From positions 79,111-143,110 of the forward strand of contig NZ_MBQD01000027.1 in the NCBI RefSeq assembly GCF_001693815.1: a stretch of DNA of 64,000 nucleotides, given 5' to 3'. The DNA comes from Tessaracoccus lapidicaptus (GTDB lineage: Bacteria; Actinomycetota; Actinomycetes; Propionibacteriales; Propionibacteriaceae). Below are positions 1 to 7,777 of the stretch, piece after piece (within the stretch, counting starts at the first letter, position 1; each line of letters begins with the position of its first letter). Made by a program: the position numbers and the translations under genes. Under the pieces are notes generated by a model. The model worked only from the letters and a program-made list of their open reading frames with translations. It did not search any database and had not been told where the DNA came from.

Positions 1-189
1 ACCGGGCTACCGGTCCTCACCGCCCATGTCGTCGTCGACGAATCCTGCTTCACGCAGGGGCACGTCTCCCAGGAACTGCGGGACCTCCAGACCTGCGTCG
101 CCGAACACTTCGACGTCAGCGTCGAACACTCCACCTTCCAGATCGAAGCCCCCTCCCATAGCGCACTGGAACGCCACTCACACCACTGA
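1..189 (+). CDS. Cation diffusion facilitator exporter, C-terminal fragment
   Basis: The gene enters from the left edge in frame 1 and stops at 187-189. About 62 residues are visible. They match the cytoplasmic C-terminal domain of CDF (CzcD-like) metal/proton antiporters: an alternating beta strand around TAHVVVDES, then an LRDLQTCVAEHFDVSVEHSTFQIE stretch read here only in part, and a His-rich tail ending HSHH. This domain binds and senses divalent metal (Zn, Co, Cd, Fe) in the family. The membrane part lies outside the window, so the metal cannot be assigned. Its place before a thioredoxin/CcdA pair and copper genes fits a metal-resistance island. Confidence 0.8.
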   Translation, partial: TGLPVLTAHVVVDESCFTQGHVSQELRDLQTCVAEHFDVSVEHSTFQIEAPSHSALERHSHH

Positions 190-332
190 AACAACGCTCA
201 TGGGAATCCGGTTGGCCCCGACGAAGGCTGGCAGTCGACGCCGTGAACACGGCGGAAGGACGTAGGATCGGGCATCGCACACCTCCCCGAGGGCGCCCAT
301 CCACCGCCGAGAAATCTCAAGGAAGGTCAGAC

Positions 333-926
333 ATGAGACAGTCAGGGCGCCACCCCTCAGCCCGGTGGGTGAGTCACCTCGCCTTGGTCCTCACCGTGAT
401 GATCCTGACCGGTTGCTCAAGTGGATCGGGCCAGGCGGGAGTGTTTGACTCAGCAGGTTTTCAAGGAGGTGACGGTTCAGTGACCATTATCCCTGCTGAG
501 CAGCGGCGATCGGCCCCAGAGCTGGCCGGGGAAACCTTGGACGGTGCACCGCTGACCACTGCAGACTTCCCGGGCCAACTCCTGGTGCTCAACGTTTGGG
601 GATCATGGTGCGCCCCCTGCCGGTCTGAAGCACCCGCCCTCGTCGAAGCGGCCGCCCAACTGCCGGGGGTGCAGTTCATCGGCATAAACACCCGCGACCT
701 CAACCCGGCCCCGGCGCAGGCGTTCGTTCGGGCCTTCGACATCCCCTACCCCAACATCTACGACCCCGACGGTGCGCTCCTGCTCGAGTTCGGGCAGCTT
801 CCACCTAAGGCTATCCCCAGTACTTTGGTCATCGATTCTGAAGGGCGGGTCGCTGCACGGATACTCGGTGAGACCACCGCCTCGACGTTGGTCGGCATCA
901 TCGAAGACGTCACGGCGGCGGAATGA
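333..926 (+). CDS. TlpA/ResA-like thioredoxin lipoprotein
   Basis: A 197-residue membrane-anchored thiol-disulfide oxidoreductase. A signal peptide ends in the lipobox LTGC (Cys about residue 28), so it should be lipidated and face outside the membrane. The thioredoxin fold follows, with active site WGSWCAPCRSE and the cis-Pro loop AIPSTLVID. The ATG at 333 is preferred over an upstream in-frame GTG because AAGGAAGGT lies just before it. The stop overlaps the next gene (ATGA), which encodes a CcdA-type electron carrier. The two probably form one unit that passes cytoplasmic reducing power to extracytoplasmic Cys or metal-site proteins. Substrate unknown. Confidence 0.88.
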   Translation: MRQSGRHPSARWVSHLALVLTVMILTGCSSGSGQAGVFDSAGFQGGDGSVTIIPAEQRRSAPELAGETLDGAPLTTADFPGQLLVLNVWGSWCAPCRSEAPALVEAAAQLPGVQFIGINTRDLNPAPAQAFVRAFDIPYPNIYDPDGALLLEFGQLPPKAIPSTLVIDSEGRVAARILGETTASTLVGIIEDVTAAE

Positions 927-1675
927 TCCCTCTCGAGTCCTGGGTAAGCCAAGCGATGTCATCGTCACTGCTCCTGGGGATCCCTGTCGCCATGCTCGCC
1001 GGTGTCATCTCTTTCGCCTCGCCCTGCGTCTTGCCCCTGCTCCCAGGCTACCTGTCGTTTGCCTCTGGTCTTGGGGCCCACGAGATCACTCAAGGAACCG
1101 GCAACCGACGACTCCTGCTCCTGGGAACCCTGGGATTCGTGCTCGGGTTCGCCGTCGTTTTCGTCCTCACAGGGGCCCTCCTGGGTGGCCTCGGAGCCGT
1201 CCTACTCACCTACGAGCGCATCATCACGATCGCTGCCGGAATCCTGATCATCCTGATGGGGCTGGGCTTCCTCGGCTGGATCCCCCTGCCCGCGCAGCGA
1301 CGCCCGCAAACCGCCCGCGCCGGAGCCCTCGCCTCCCCCCTACTCGGGATAGCCTTCGGCCTCGGCTGGACCCCTTGCATCGGCCCCACCCTGTCTGTGG
1401 TTCTCACCCTCGCCCTCAACGAGGGCTCGGCCGCCCGTGGCGGGCTGCTGGCCTTCTGCTACGCAATCGGCCTTGGCCTGCCCTTCCTCGCCTTCGCGGC
1501 TTCGTTCACCACATTCGCTCCCCATTTCGAGTGGCTCAAGCGCCACCAACGCGCCCTGCAGCGTGCCGGTGGTGGGCTGCTCATTGTGGTTGGGATATCC
1601 ATGGTCACCGGCCTGTGGGCCATCCTCGTTGCCTACCTGCGACAGTGGGCCTCAACATTCGGGACCATCCTGTGA
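923..1675 (+). CDS. ccdA: CcdA-type thiol-disulfide membrane transporter
   Basis: A 250-residue polytopic membrane protein of the CcdA/DsbD-beta family. It carries two conserved Cys segments, FASPCVLPLLPGYLS near residue 33 and FGLGWTPCIGPTL near residue 150, separated by hydrophobic helices (about six in all). In the family this pair takes electrons from cytoplasmic thioredoxin and hands them to an outside thioredoxin-like partner. The start overlaps the TlpA-like stop by four bases, so the two are translationally coupled and the partner is very likely that lipoprotein. A second, more distant CcdA-like protein lies at 2932-3897. Confidence 0.88.
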   Translation: MIPLESWVSQAMSSSLLLGIPVAMLAGVISFASPCVLPLLPGYLSFASGLGAHEITQGTGNRRLLLLGTLGFVLGFAVVFVLTGALLGGLGAVLLTYERIITIAAGILIILMGLGFLGWIPLPAQRRPQTARAGALASPLLGIAFGLGWTPCIGPTLSVVLTLALNEGSAARGGLLAFCYAIGLGLPFLAFAASFTTFAPHFEWLKRHQRALQRAGGGLLIVVGISMVTGLWAILVAYLRQWASTFGTIL

Positions 1676-2314
1676 ACATGGGGCACCCGAAGGAAACCCT
1701 CATCACGTTGGCCAGCACCTCCGATCCCATGCTTCGGGCGCCGGCTCACCTCCGGAGCCACGGGCTGGTGATACCCCAACCCACATGGCCAGGACGGTGC
1801 TCACCGTGGTCAGGGGGTGACCGTGGCGATGCGAAGACGGCGCCCCAGCCACCAGGCCACCACACCGAAGACCGCGAATCCAGCGATGTTCCAGCTTGCT
1901 GCCTCGGCCCAGGGATCGATTTTACCCCGCGTAGCTCCGCCAGGAGGAGGTGAACATCGCGTCTGCACGGACCTCATCGAAGCGCTGGAAAAGGAATCGC
2001 CCAAATGAAAGAGTTCCTCAAGTGCTACCAGTGCGCTGACGCGTCCGACGACCGCTGGGCCCTGCTACTAGGAACTCGCAGCCCTGACGGCAGGAAGGGG
2101 ACCGACTTGCCCGTCAACCCAGCTAGACACCTACAGGCACTTGCGCCGCCACACAGGGCTGGGACTGCCAGGCTGATGCCGGCCAGGCATAGAGCCCTGA
2201 TCGGGACACCAACGGCTGCCTCTCGATCAGCCAGCGGGCGAACTCACGTAGAGGTGCTCGCGAAAACTGGAGCGCACCACGCCCGCAGGGCTGATCCGGT
2301 GGACCCCCAAGGCA
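1676..2314. other. Gene-poor spacer between two thioredoxin modules
   Basis: About 640 bases between the plus-strand TlpA/CcdA pair and the convergent minus-strand redox operon. No frame shows a recognisable family. Short open frames on both strands have arginine-rich, low-complexity translations typical of out-of-frame high-GC DNA. The only weak candidate is a 64-residue minus-strand frame listed separately. No clear terminator hairpin or RNA gene was seen. Confidence 0.5.
1810..2004 (-). CDS. Possible small single-pass membrane protein
   Basis: A 64-residue frame. The N-terminal half is polar and contains PPPGG. The C-terminal half has one hydrophobic helix (SWNIAGFAVFGVVAWWLGRR) followed by a positive stop-transfer patch. 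The hydrophobic block is the only reason to take it seriously. It vaguely recalls the last helix of lipoprotein signal peptidase, but the catalytic Asp is absent and nothing upstream supports that. It may equally be a remnant or a chance frame. Confidence 0.2.
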   Translation of the reverse strand: MGDSFSSASMRSVQTRCSPPPGGATRGKIDPWAEAASWNIAGFAVFGVVAWWLGRRLRIATVTP

Positions 2315-2935
2315 TCACTGGAGGCGCGTGGTGACCTCGTCGAGGAGTTCCTTCGGGTCGAGCCACATGGAGGGGTAGTTGCCATTCCAGCGTTGGACGC
2401 CGTCGCCGTCGATGAGGACGAAGCCGTGGCCGGGCATCCCGGGGTGCATGCCCTTGTCGAGGACGTCGTACGCCTTCGACACGGTCCCGTCGTCGAGGAG
2501 ATAGGGGGTGGTGACGCCGAACTGCTGCATGTCGGGCAGGATCTGCTCGGCGCTGTTCATGACGATGGGCAGCACCTCGATGCCCGCCTCGGCGAATCCG
2601 GGGTTCTTCTCGATCTCGGCCATCTGCATGGTGCAGGAGGCGCAGCCGGCGCCTTCGTTGAAATAGATCAGCACCGGGTTGGGTCGCAGGTCGCTGAGAG
2701 TGACGCTGGTGCCGGCTGTGGTGGTGAGGGTGAAGTCGGGTGCGAGGCGCTGGGTGTCGCCCTGCTCGGGGATGGCGGACCACAGCCCGTAACCGACGAC
2801 GGCCACGACGATCACAGTGACCAGTGCGCCGATGATCCGGGTCCATGTGCGGCGCGTCTTGTCGCGCTGAGTCTCGGCCTCCTGGCGGGCTTTGAGTTGC
2901 TCGCGCCGTGAGGTTGCGGGGTTCGTGGGGGTCAT
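2315..2935 (-). CDS. Membrane-anchored thioredoxin/peroxiredoxin-like protein
   Basis: A 206-residue AhpC/TSA- or ResA-like protein. A charged cytoplasmic N-terminus (about 35 residues) precedes one transmembrane helix (IIGALVTVIVVAVVGYGLWS). The outside thioredoxin fold opens with APDFTL and carries the redox motif GAGCASC instead of the usual WCGPC. GHGFVLIDGDG corresponds to the strand after the cis-Pro region. It overlaps the CcdA-like gene upstream by four bases (2932-2935) and is the last gene of a three-gene minus operon with a glutaredoxin-like protein. It probably receives electrons from that CcdA-like protein. Substrate unknown. Confidence 0.82.
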   Translation of the reverse strand: MTPTNPATSRREQLKARQEAETQRDKTRRTWTRIIGALVTVIVVAVVGYGLWSAIPEQGDTQRLAPDFTLTTTAGTSVTLSDLRPNPVLIYFNEGAGCASCTMQMAEIEKNPGFAEAGIEVLPIVMNSAEQILPDMQQFGVTTPYLLDDGTVSKAYDVLDKGMHPGMPGHGFVLIDGDGVQRWNGNYPSMWLDPKELLDEVTTRLQ

Positions 2936-3897
2936 CGTGGCTCCTGGGAGAGTGTCGTCGGAGTGCTGGCTCCTTCGGGCGCGGGGGTCGGTGCGAGTTG
3001 GGTGTCGCAGCAGTCATGGACGGCGGCGGTGGGCTTGGCGTGTCGGCGGTCGCGAAGGGTGGCGATGACGAACACGGCCACCAGTGCGAGCAGTGCCAGT
3101 CCGAGGACGGCCTCGGGGATAGGGGCGGTGATCGCGATCAGCCAGGCGAAGACCTCGGAGAGCCAGGCGCCCATGCCCACGAGAGGGGCGTCGGCGCCGG
3201 TCATCTCGGTGGCGCCGGCTTGGCCGATCACGAGGATGCCCATGATCACGAACCCGACGGCGACCAGCAGGTTGACGGTGTTGGTGGCCAGCGTGAAGCG
3301 GCCCAGGTTGATCCGGATGGGCTTGGCGCGGAGGCTGCGCATCCTTTCGGGCCGTTTGTCCCACAGCAGTGCCATCACGAACAGCGGGATCACCATCCCG
3401 AACACGTAGGCCAGACCGAGCACCAGGCCGCCCACGGGCGAGCCGGACAGCGCCGACAGGGTCATCACGCCCGCCAGGACCGGCGCGCAGCAACTGGAGG
3501 CGATGCCGGAAAACACGCCGAGGCTGAAGAAGGTGGCAGTGTCACCGCGTGCGGTGTCAGGCGCCCGGAGGAACGACGGCATCGACCACATCGCCCCCGA
3601 CAACGCCAACAGGCCGAGTCCGATCATCAACAGGCCGCCGGCCCAGTAGAGAACCACGTGGTACTTGGCAATGGCGCCGGCGATCAGGCTGACGCCCATC
3701 GTGATGGGGACCAGAACGAGCGCGAGGCCGGCGGCGAACACGAAGGTCAGCGGGATCAGTCTCCAGCGGCGGTTCTTCGCGGCCGCGGCCAGGTAGCTGG
3801 GGGCGAGGAACACGATGCAGCACGGGGCGAACAGCGCCACCCCGCCGGCGAGGAATGCCGCCAGGATCCCGCCGGCGCTGAGCAGGTCGGCGCCCAT
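2932..3897 (-). CDS. CcdA/DsbD-like electron-transfer membrane protein
   Basis: A 321-residue polytopic membrane protein, longer than ordinary CcdA (about 220-250). Near the N-terminus it has LFAPCCIVFLAPSYL and in the middle SSCCAPVLAGVMTL, so each conserved membrane Cys is doubled (CC). Hydrophobic helices fill the first 290 residues and a short polar tail follows. The flanking genes are thioredoxin-like proteins with coupled starts and stops: a cytoplasmic glutaredoxin-like one upstream and a membrane-anchored one downstream. That order matches an inside carrier, membrane relay and outside carrier. The CC pairs could also hold metal, so a copper role is possible. Confidence 0.8.
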   Translation of the reverse strand: MGADLLSAGGILAAFLAGGVALFAPCCIVFLAPSYLAAAAKNRRWRLIPLTFVFAAGLALVLVPITMGVSLIAGAIAKYHVVLYWAGGLLMIGLGLLALSGAMWSMPSFLRAPDTARGDTATFFSLGVFSGIASSCCAPVLAGVMTLSALSGSPVGGLVLGLAYVFGMVIPLFVMALLWDKRPERMRSLRAKPIRINLGRFTLATNTVNLLVAVGFVIMGILVIGQAGATEMTGADAPLVGMGAWLSEVFAWLIAITAPIPEAVLGLALLALVAVFVIATLRDRRHAKPTAAVHDCCDTQLAPTPAPEGASTPTTLSQEPR

Positions 3898-4199
3898 CAG
3901 CGGGCACCGAGGCGGTCGACGAGCCGAGCGAGTTTGCCGCGCGGAATGCGGCCGGCGTGGAAATAGCTGCCCTCCACCAGCGTCAGCGGGAAGCTCCCAG
4001 GCCGGTGCTCGGCGATCAGTGCCTGACCTCGCGGGGACTCCGCCTCCACCGTCGTGAGCCGCAGCAGTCCTGCGCGGTCCAGGGAGTGGAGGCGCTGGTG
4101 GGCGTCGTCGCAGAAGTGGCAGGCCGGGGTGGTGACCAGGGTGACGTCCACCACATCGGTGGGGGCGGCCGCCAAGGCAGGTGCCGGGATCTTGTTCAC
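3897..4199 (-). CDS. Glutaredoxin-like small redox protein
   Basis: A 100-residue thioredoxin-fold protein with the N-terminal active site TTPACHFCDDAH (CxxC) and the cis-Pro segment SFPLTLVEG, matching glutaredoxin/NrdH-like and DUF953-style proteins. There is no signal peptide, so it is cytoplasmic. It is the first gene of the minus-strand redox operon. Its stop overlaps the start of the CcdA-like gene by one base. It would supply electrons to that membrane protein. The divergent promoter region upstream holds three 11-bp-spaced repeats shared with copper genes, which suggests control by the adjacent response regulator. Confidence 0.75.
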   Translation of the reverse strand: MNKIPAPALAAAPTDVVDVTLVTTPACHFCDDAHQRLHSLDRAGLLRLTTVEAESPRGQALIAEHRPGSFPLTLVEGSYFHAGRIPRGKLARLVDRLGAR

Positions 4200-4231
4200 C
4201 CTTCCATCCTCAACCCTGTAGATCAGGGAAC

Positions 4232-4259
4232 GGTTCAGGCGGGGTCAAGGTTCGGCCAA
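4232..4259 (-). promoter_or_regulatory. Triple direct repeat upstream of redox operon
   Basis: On the minus strand, TTGGCC (4259-4254), TTGACC (4248-4243) and TGAACC (4237-4232) follow at exactly 11-base steps, about one helical turn. The same TTGACC repeat at 11-base spacing occurs before several other genes here. It sits between the redox operon and the divergent response-regulator gene, so it could control both. Assigning it to that regulator is inference. Confidence 0.55.
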
Positions 4260-4322
4260 GAACACTCCCCCAGCACCGTGAGGGGGGTGGGGTGGCGGGC
4301 GGGGAGTGTCAATAATGGCTGT

Positions 4323-5030
4323 ATGGCTGAGCCCCGCAGGTCGAGTGTGTTGGTGATCGACGACGAGCGCCCGCTGGCAGGGATCGTCGCCTCCTACCTC
4401 AACAAGGCAGGCTTCGACACCGCCCTGGCCTACACCGGCCCGGACGGCGTCTCCTCGGCGCAAGACCTGGACCCCGACGTCATCATCCTTGACCTGGGCC
4501 TACCCGGCATCGACGGCATCGAGGTGTGCCGCCAGATCCGGCTGTTCTCCGACTGCTACATCCTGATGCTGACCGCCCGGGCCGACGAGGTCGACAAACT
4601 GATCGGCTTGTCGGTGGGCGCCGACGACTACCTGACCAAACCGTTCAGCCCCCGCGAGCTCATCGCCCGCGTCAACACCGTGCTGAGACGCCCGCGCCGC
4701 CAGACCCACGTCGCACAACTGACCGCGCCGCGCGAGTTCGGGCGGCTGCAGGTGGACGCGGAGGGCCGCGACGTGTGGGTCGACGACCAGCAGGTGGGGC
4801 TCACCCGCACCGAGTTCGACATCCTCGACGCACTCTCAGCCCGACCCAACGTGGCGCTGAGCAGGCGGCAGATCATCGACGCGGTGTGGGGCCCGGGCTG
4901 GGCCGGCGACGACCACGTCGTCGACGTCCATGTGGCAAATCTCCGCAAGAAGCTCGACGACCCGCCCGCGGAACCGCGCTACATCCTCACCGTCCGCGGA
5001 GTCGGATACCGGATGGGACCAGGGCGATGA
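4323..5030 (+). CDS. OmpR-family response regulator
   Basis: A 235-residue two-component regulator. The receiver domain has the acidic pair in VLVIDDERP, phospho-acceptor Asp57 in IILDLGLPG, the Thr segment LMLTARA and the Lys in YLTKPFSPREL. The C-terminal winged helix ends RYILTVRGVGYRMG. The ATG at 4323 begins the receiver domain exactly. No Shine-Dalgarno precedes it, and an AATAAT at 4311-4316 could be a -10 box, suggesting a leaderless transcript. It overlaps the kinase gene (ATGA). Surrounded by copper genes that share a direct-repeat motif, it is most likely an envelope copper-stress regulator of the CusR/CopR kind. That role is inferred. Confidence 0.9.
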   Translation: MAEPRRSSVLVIDDERPLAGIVASYLNKAGFDTALAYTGPDGVSSAQDLDPDVIILDLGLPGIDGIEVCRQIRLFSDCYILMLTARADEVDKLIGLSVGADDYLTKPFSPRELIARVNTVLRRPRRQTHVAQLTAPREFGRLQVDAEGRDVWVDDQQVGLTRTEFDILDALSARPNVALSRRQIIDAVWGPGWAGDDHVVDVHVANLRKKLDDPPAEPRYILTVRGVGYRMGPGR

Positions 5031-6166
5031 CCAGGCTGCGCGGTCTCGTGGGCCGGATGCGGTGGGGCACCCGCACCTTCCTCACCCAGGCCCTGGTGGT
5101 GGCAGTCGGCGTGATCACCGCCGCCCTGGTCGCTGTGGTGGTCGGGCCCCCACTGTTCCACGAACACCTGCAACAACTCGGTCACGCGAACGGAACTGCC
5201 GAGATGGGGCATGTGGAGCAGGCGTTCCTCGACGCTGGCGTCAGATCGTTGGGCATCGGACTGGTGGTGGCGCTCACGCTGGCTATCGGCCTGGCCTGGA
5301 TCGAGACCAGGCGGCTGCGCCGCCCACTGGAACAACTGACCGCAGCCGCCGCCCAGCTCGAGGCAGGCGACTACACCGCCCGCGTCCCCCAGAGTGGAAC
5401 AAGTCCCGAGTTCACGGCCGTCGCCGACGCGTTCAACGACATGGCCAGCCGCCTGGATTCCACCGAGACCAGCCGACGGCGGCTGCTCTCCGACGTGGCG
5501 CACGAGCTTCGCACCCCTCTCGCAACCCTGACCGCTGAGCTGGAGGCCGTCATCGACGACGTGGTCCCCTGGGACCACGACAGCCAACAGCTGCTCACCC
5601 TCCAGGCCGCCCGGCTCAAGAAGATCGCTTCCGACCTGGACGACGTGTCCCGCGCCGAGGAACGCCGATTCACCCTCGACACCCAAACCCAGGCGGTGTG
5701 GGACCTCATCGAGCCCGCCGTCGCCTCCGTCGCCACCCGATACCAGGCCAAGGGAGTCACGTTGTCTGCGGACTCCGACCCGGGCTTCGTCGCAGCGGAT
5801 CCGCAGCGGGTGGGACAGATCCTGGGCAACCTCCTCGACAACGCGCTGCGGCACACCCCCATCGGGGGGATCGTGCGCCTCAGCGCGCGCGAGTCCAGGG
5901 ATGAGGTGGTGATCATGGTCACCGACACCGGCGATGGCCTCACCCCGGAGCAGCTCTCGAAGGTGTTCGACCGGTTCTACCGCGCTGACACGGCACGGGC
6001 CCGCGATGCGGGCGGTTCCGGGATCGGGCTGACCATCGCCCGCAGCCTCGCCCTGGCTCACGGCGGCTCACTGACAGCCGCCAGCCCCGGCCCCGGACAC
6101 GGCTCGATCTTCACCCTGCACCTGCCCACCGCGCCAGCACCTGAGCGGGTCTTGATCGATTCTTGA
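5027..6166 (+). CDS. Sensor histidine kinase
   Basis: A 379-residue membrane kinase paired with the response regulator. It has two transmembrane helices (roughly residues 18-42 and 70-90) around a short outside loop of about 30 residues, then a HAMP domain, then HisKA with His159 in DVAHELRTPLATL. The ATPase domain follows, with the N box NLLDNALRHTP, DTGDGL and GGSGIGLTIA. The small outside loop, rich in His, Glu and Gln with one GTAEMGHVEQ stretch, could bind metal directly, but this is not proven. Translation is coupled to the regulator by an ATGA overlap. A TTGATC/TTGACC repeat lies inside its 3' end. Confidence 0.9.
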   Translation: MTRLRGLVGRMRWGTRTFLTQALVVAVGVITAALVAVVVGPPLFHEHLQQLGHANGTAEMGHVEQAFLDAGVRSLGIGLVVALTLAIGLAWIETRRLRRPLEQLTAAAAQLEAGDYTARVPQSGTSPEFTAVADAFNDMASRLDSTETSRRRLLSDVAHELRTPLATLTAELEAVIDDVVPWDHDSQQLLTLQAARLKKIASDLDDVSRAEERRFTLDTQTQAVWDLIEPAVASVATRYQAKGVTLSADSDPGFVAADPQRVGQILGNLLDNALRHTPIGGIVRLSARESRDEVVIMVTDTGDGLTPEQLSKVFDRFYRADTARARDAGGSGIGLTIARSLALAHGGSLTAASPGPGHGSIFTLHLPTAPAPERVLIDS

Positions 6167-6206
6167 CCTTACACGGGTTGGCTCTTGAGCTGATCGTTCA
6201 TAGCCT
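6152..6206 (+). promoter_or_regulatory. Direct repeat and -10 before DUF305 gene
   Basis: TTGATC (6152-6157) and TTGACC (6163-6168) are 11 bases apart. A -10-like TAGCCT starts 38 bases after the second repeat, at 6201. The same 38-base geometry occurs before the P1B ATPase gene and before copA. This fits activation by an OmpR-type dimer just upstream of, or overlapping, the -35 position. The first repeat lies in the end of the kinase gene. Confidence 0.6.
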
Positions 6207-6254
6207 CGACGTTAGGACCGGCGGCCCCCGTCGGCCAGGAATGGAGCATCTTTC

Positions 6255-6908
6255 ATGACACGCACTAAGCGGATCACTGCCACTTTGGCGGGGCTGGTCC
6301 TGACGGCCACCCTGGCGGCCTGCGCGGACCAGGGCGCCACTCCCCCGACGGCGACCACCTCCCCGACAGGCAGCACCTCCGCCACGGCCACTGAGTCCGA
6401 GTCGGCGTCGGCGAGCGCCTCATCTGAGGTGGCCGCCGAGCACAACGACCAGGACACCACGTTCGCGCAGATGATGATCATCCATCACGAGGGCGCCATC
6501 GAAATGTCCCAGCTGGCGATCGAACGCGCCGAAACACCCGAGGTCGTGGCCCTCGCGGAGCGCATCGCCGAGGCACAAGGCCCTGAGATCGAGGAGATGA
6601 CCGCCTGGCTCAGCGCCTGGGGTGAAGACGTCTCCCCCGGTGGGCATGGCGGTATGGACATGGGCGGGATGGACATGAACGGCATGAGCCAGGAGGAGAT
6701 GATGACCCAACTCGACGGCATGTCCGGCGCCGACTTTGATCAGGCGTTCCTCGAGGCCATGATCGCCCACCACGAGGGTGCGATCGGGATGGCCGAGCAG
6801 CAGCTGGCCGAGGGCCAGAACCCCGACGCGGTGGCGCTGGCGGAGAAGATCATCGCCGACCAGCAGACTGAGATCACCGAGATGCAGGAGATGCTCACCA
6901 GCCTCTGA
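6255..6908 (+). CDS. DUF305 lipoprotein, probable copper-binding
   Basis: A 217-residue exported lipoprotein. The signal peptide ends LAACAD (Cys about 22). A Thr/Ser/Pro linker is followed by a DUF305 four-helix domain with two matching halves: MMIIHHEGAIEMSQLAIERA and MIAHHEGAIGMAEQQL. Between them is a Met/His-rich stretch around HGGMDMGGMDMNGMS. DUF305 proteins are common in actinobacterial copper loci. Paired His and Met clusters suggest periplasm-side Cu(I)/Cu(II) binding, though the exact function is not established. Its own promoter shows the TTGACC repeat, so it likely answers to the adjacent two-component system. A strong hairpin follows. Confidence 0.88.
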   Translation: MTRTKRITATLAGLVLTATLAACADQGATPPTATTSPTGSTSATATESESASASASSEVAAEHNDQDTTFAQMMIIHHEGAIEMSQLAIERAETPEVVALAERIAEAQGPEIEEMTAWLSAWGEDVSPGGHGGMDMGGMDMNGMSQEEMMTQLDGMSGADFDQAFLEAMIAHHEGAIGMAEQQLAEGQNPDAVALAEKIIADQQTEITEMQEMLTSL

Positions 6909-6933
6909 CCAACCCAGGCGTGCAAGCGATGAG

Positions 6934-6966
6934 GCGCCCGTCCAGCCGTTGTGGCTGGGCGGGCGC
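6934..6966. terminator. Bidirectional hairpin terminator
   Basis: GCGCCCG-T-CCAGCC (6934-6947) pairs with GGCTGG-G-CGGGCGC (6953-6966) around a five-base loop: about 14 base pairs including one G-T. It sits between the convergent DUF305 gene and the minus-strand YHS-like gene, so it could end transcription from both sides. Confidence 0.75.
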
Positions 6967-7008
6967 TTCGTCGGTTGTCCTGGTTGGCGAACGCCGTACC
7001 TGGCGGGG

Positions 7009-7299
7009 TTAGGCGGCTGGGTTGCTGGCGAGATGCTCGGCGTCGAAGAGGTCCTGGCAACGTCGGCAGCAGAAGTAGAACCGCTGGCCTTCGACGTCGC
7101 GGAACAGTCCCGCCGCCTCCGCGGTGGACTTCAGCGTGCTGGTCCCGCGGACCGTGCAGGTGACCAGCTCGTCGCCTGGGCCCGCCACAACGTCATGTTG
7201 ACAGTGATGGCCCCCACCCTGACCGCCGCCGGCGTGACCGCCGCAGCAGCCTCCCTCCTGCTGGTTCCCGTGCTGGTGTCCATGCTCGTGATTGCACAT
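7009..7299 (-). CDS. His-rich YHS-like metal-binding protein
   Basis: A 96-residue cytoplasmic protein. The first 40 residues are packed with His, Gly and Cys (NHEHGHQHGNQQEGGCCGGH). The C-terminal part resembles a YHS/TRASH metal site: a Cys in ELVTCTV and the RFYFCCRRCQDLFDAE finger. Such domains bind Cu or other soft metals. GAAAGGAAA precedes the ATG. It is the last gene of a minus-strand group after lgt and a His-tailed membrane protein. A copper-buffering role is inferred. Confidence 0.75.
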   Translation of the reverse strand: MCNHEHGHQHGNQQEGGCCGGHAGGGQGGGHHCQHDVVAGPGDELVTCTVRGTSTLKSTAEAAGLFRDVEGQRFYFCCRRCQDLFDAEHLASNPAA

Positions 7300-7334
7300 G
7301 TGCTTGGTTTCCTTTCATTTCATTGTGGTGTTGA

Positions 7335-7769
7335 TCATCGGGTGGGCGAGGCGCTGTGGTGCCCCTCGTGGTCTTCGGCGCCGGTCGTGCTGGCGGAAGC
7401 GGCCGGTGTGGGGGTGTCTTGTTCGCTGGAGGTGGCGGGGTTGAACAGTGGCCCGATCACGAAGGCGGACAGGGCGAACAGGCCGGTGAACACCGCTATG
7501 CCAATCGCAGGGGCCTTCCAGGTGCTGAACCGGCGATGCAGCCGTCGCAGCAGGGGGATGCTCAACGCCAACCCGACCACGTAGAGCAGCGTGTTGCCGA
7601 GGAATCCCGTCAGGAGCGCGGCCCCGGCCAGGAACCCGATGTGGTGCATCACGTGCGGCGCCAGGCCCATCAACGCACCGAGGGTGGCCCGTGTGCCGGC
7701 CCAGAGCGCACCCCAGAAGCCGCGACGCCCCCCTGTCACGCCTGGGGTGGTATCGGTGATCGTGTCCAT
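7335..7769 (-). CDS. Small membrane protein with His-rich tail
   Basis: A 144-residue protein starting at the ATG 8 bases after the lgt stop. Three or so hydrophobic helices span residues 25-105, including HVMHHIGFLAGAALLTGF with three His next to a helix. The tail ends EDHEGHHSASPTR. It has no family I can name with certainty. Related small proteins recur beside copper ATPases in Actinobacteria. The helix-edge and tail His residues point to metal handling. The start was chosen because frames further upstream run inside lgt. Confidence 0.65.
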   Translation of the reverse strand: MDTITDTTPGVTGGRRGFWGALWAGTRATLGALMGLAPHVMHHIGFLAGAALLTGFLGNTLLYVVGLALSIPLLRRLHRRFSTWKAPAIGIAVFTGLFALSAFVIGPLFNPATSSEQDTPTPAASASTTGAEDHEGHHSASPTR

Positions 7770-7777
7770 CGCGCCGC

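Noticed and set aside
772..1953. A 393-codon plus-strand frame across the ccdA gene
   Set aside because: It is out of frame with ccdA, Arg/Pro-rich and without hydrophobic helices, so it is a GC-driven shadow.
2005..2334. A 109-codon plus-strand frame after the spacer
   Set aside because: Its translation turns arginine- and alanine-rich without structure after 40 residues, has no family features and overlaps the end of the peroxiredoxin-like gene antisense.
2908..3966. A 352-codon plus-strand frame opposite the CcdA-like gene
   Set aside because: Highly polar and repetitive text antisense to a clear polytopic membrane protein.
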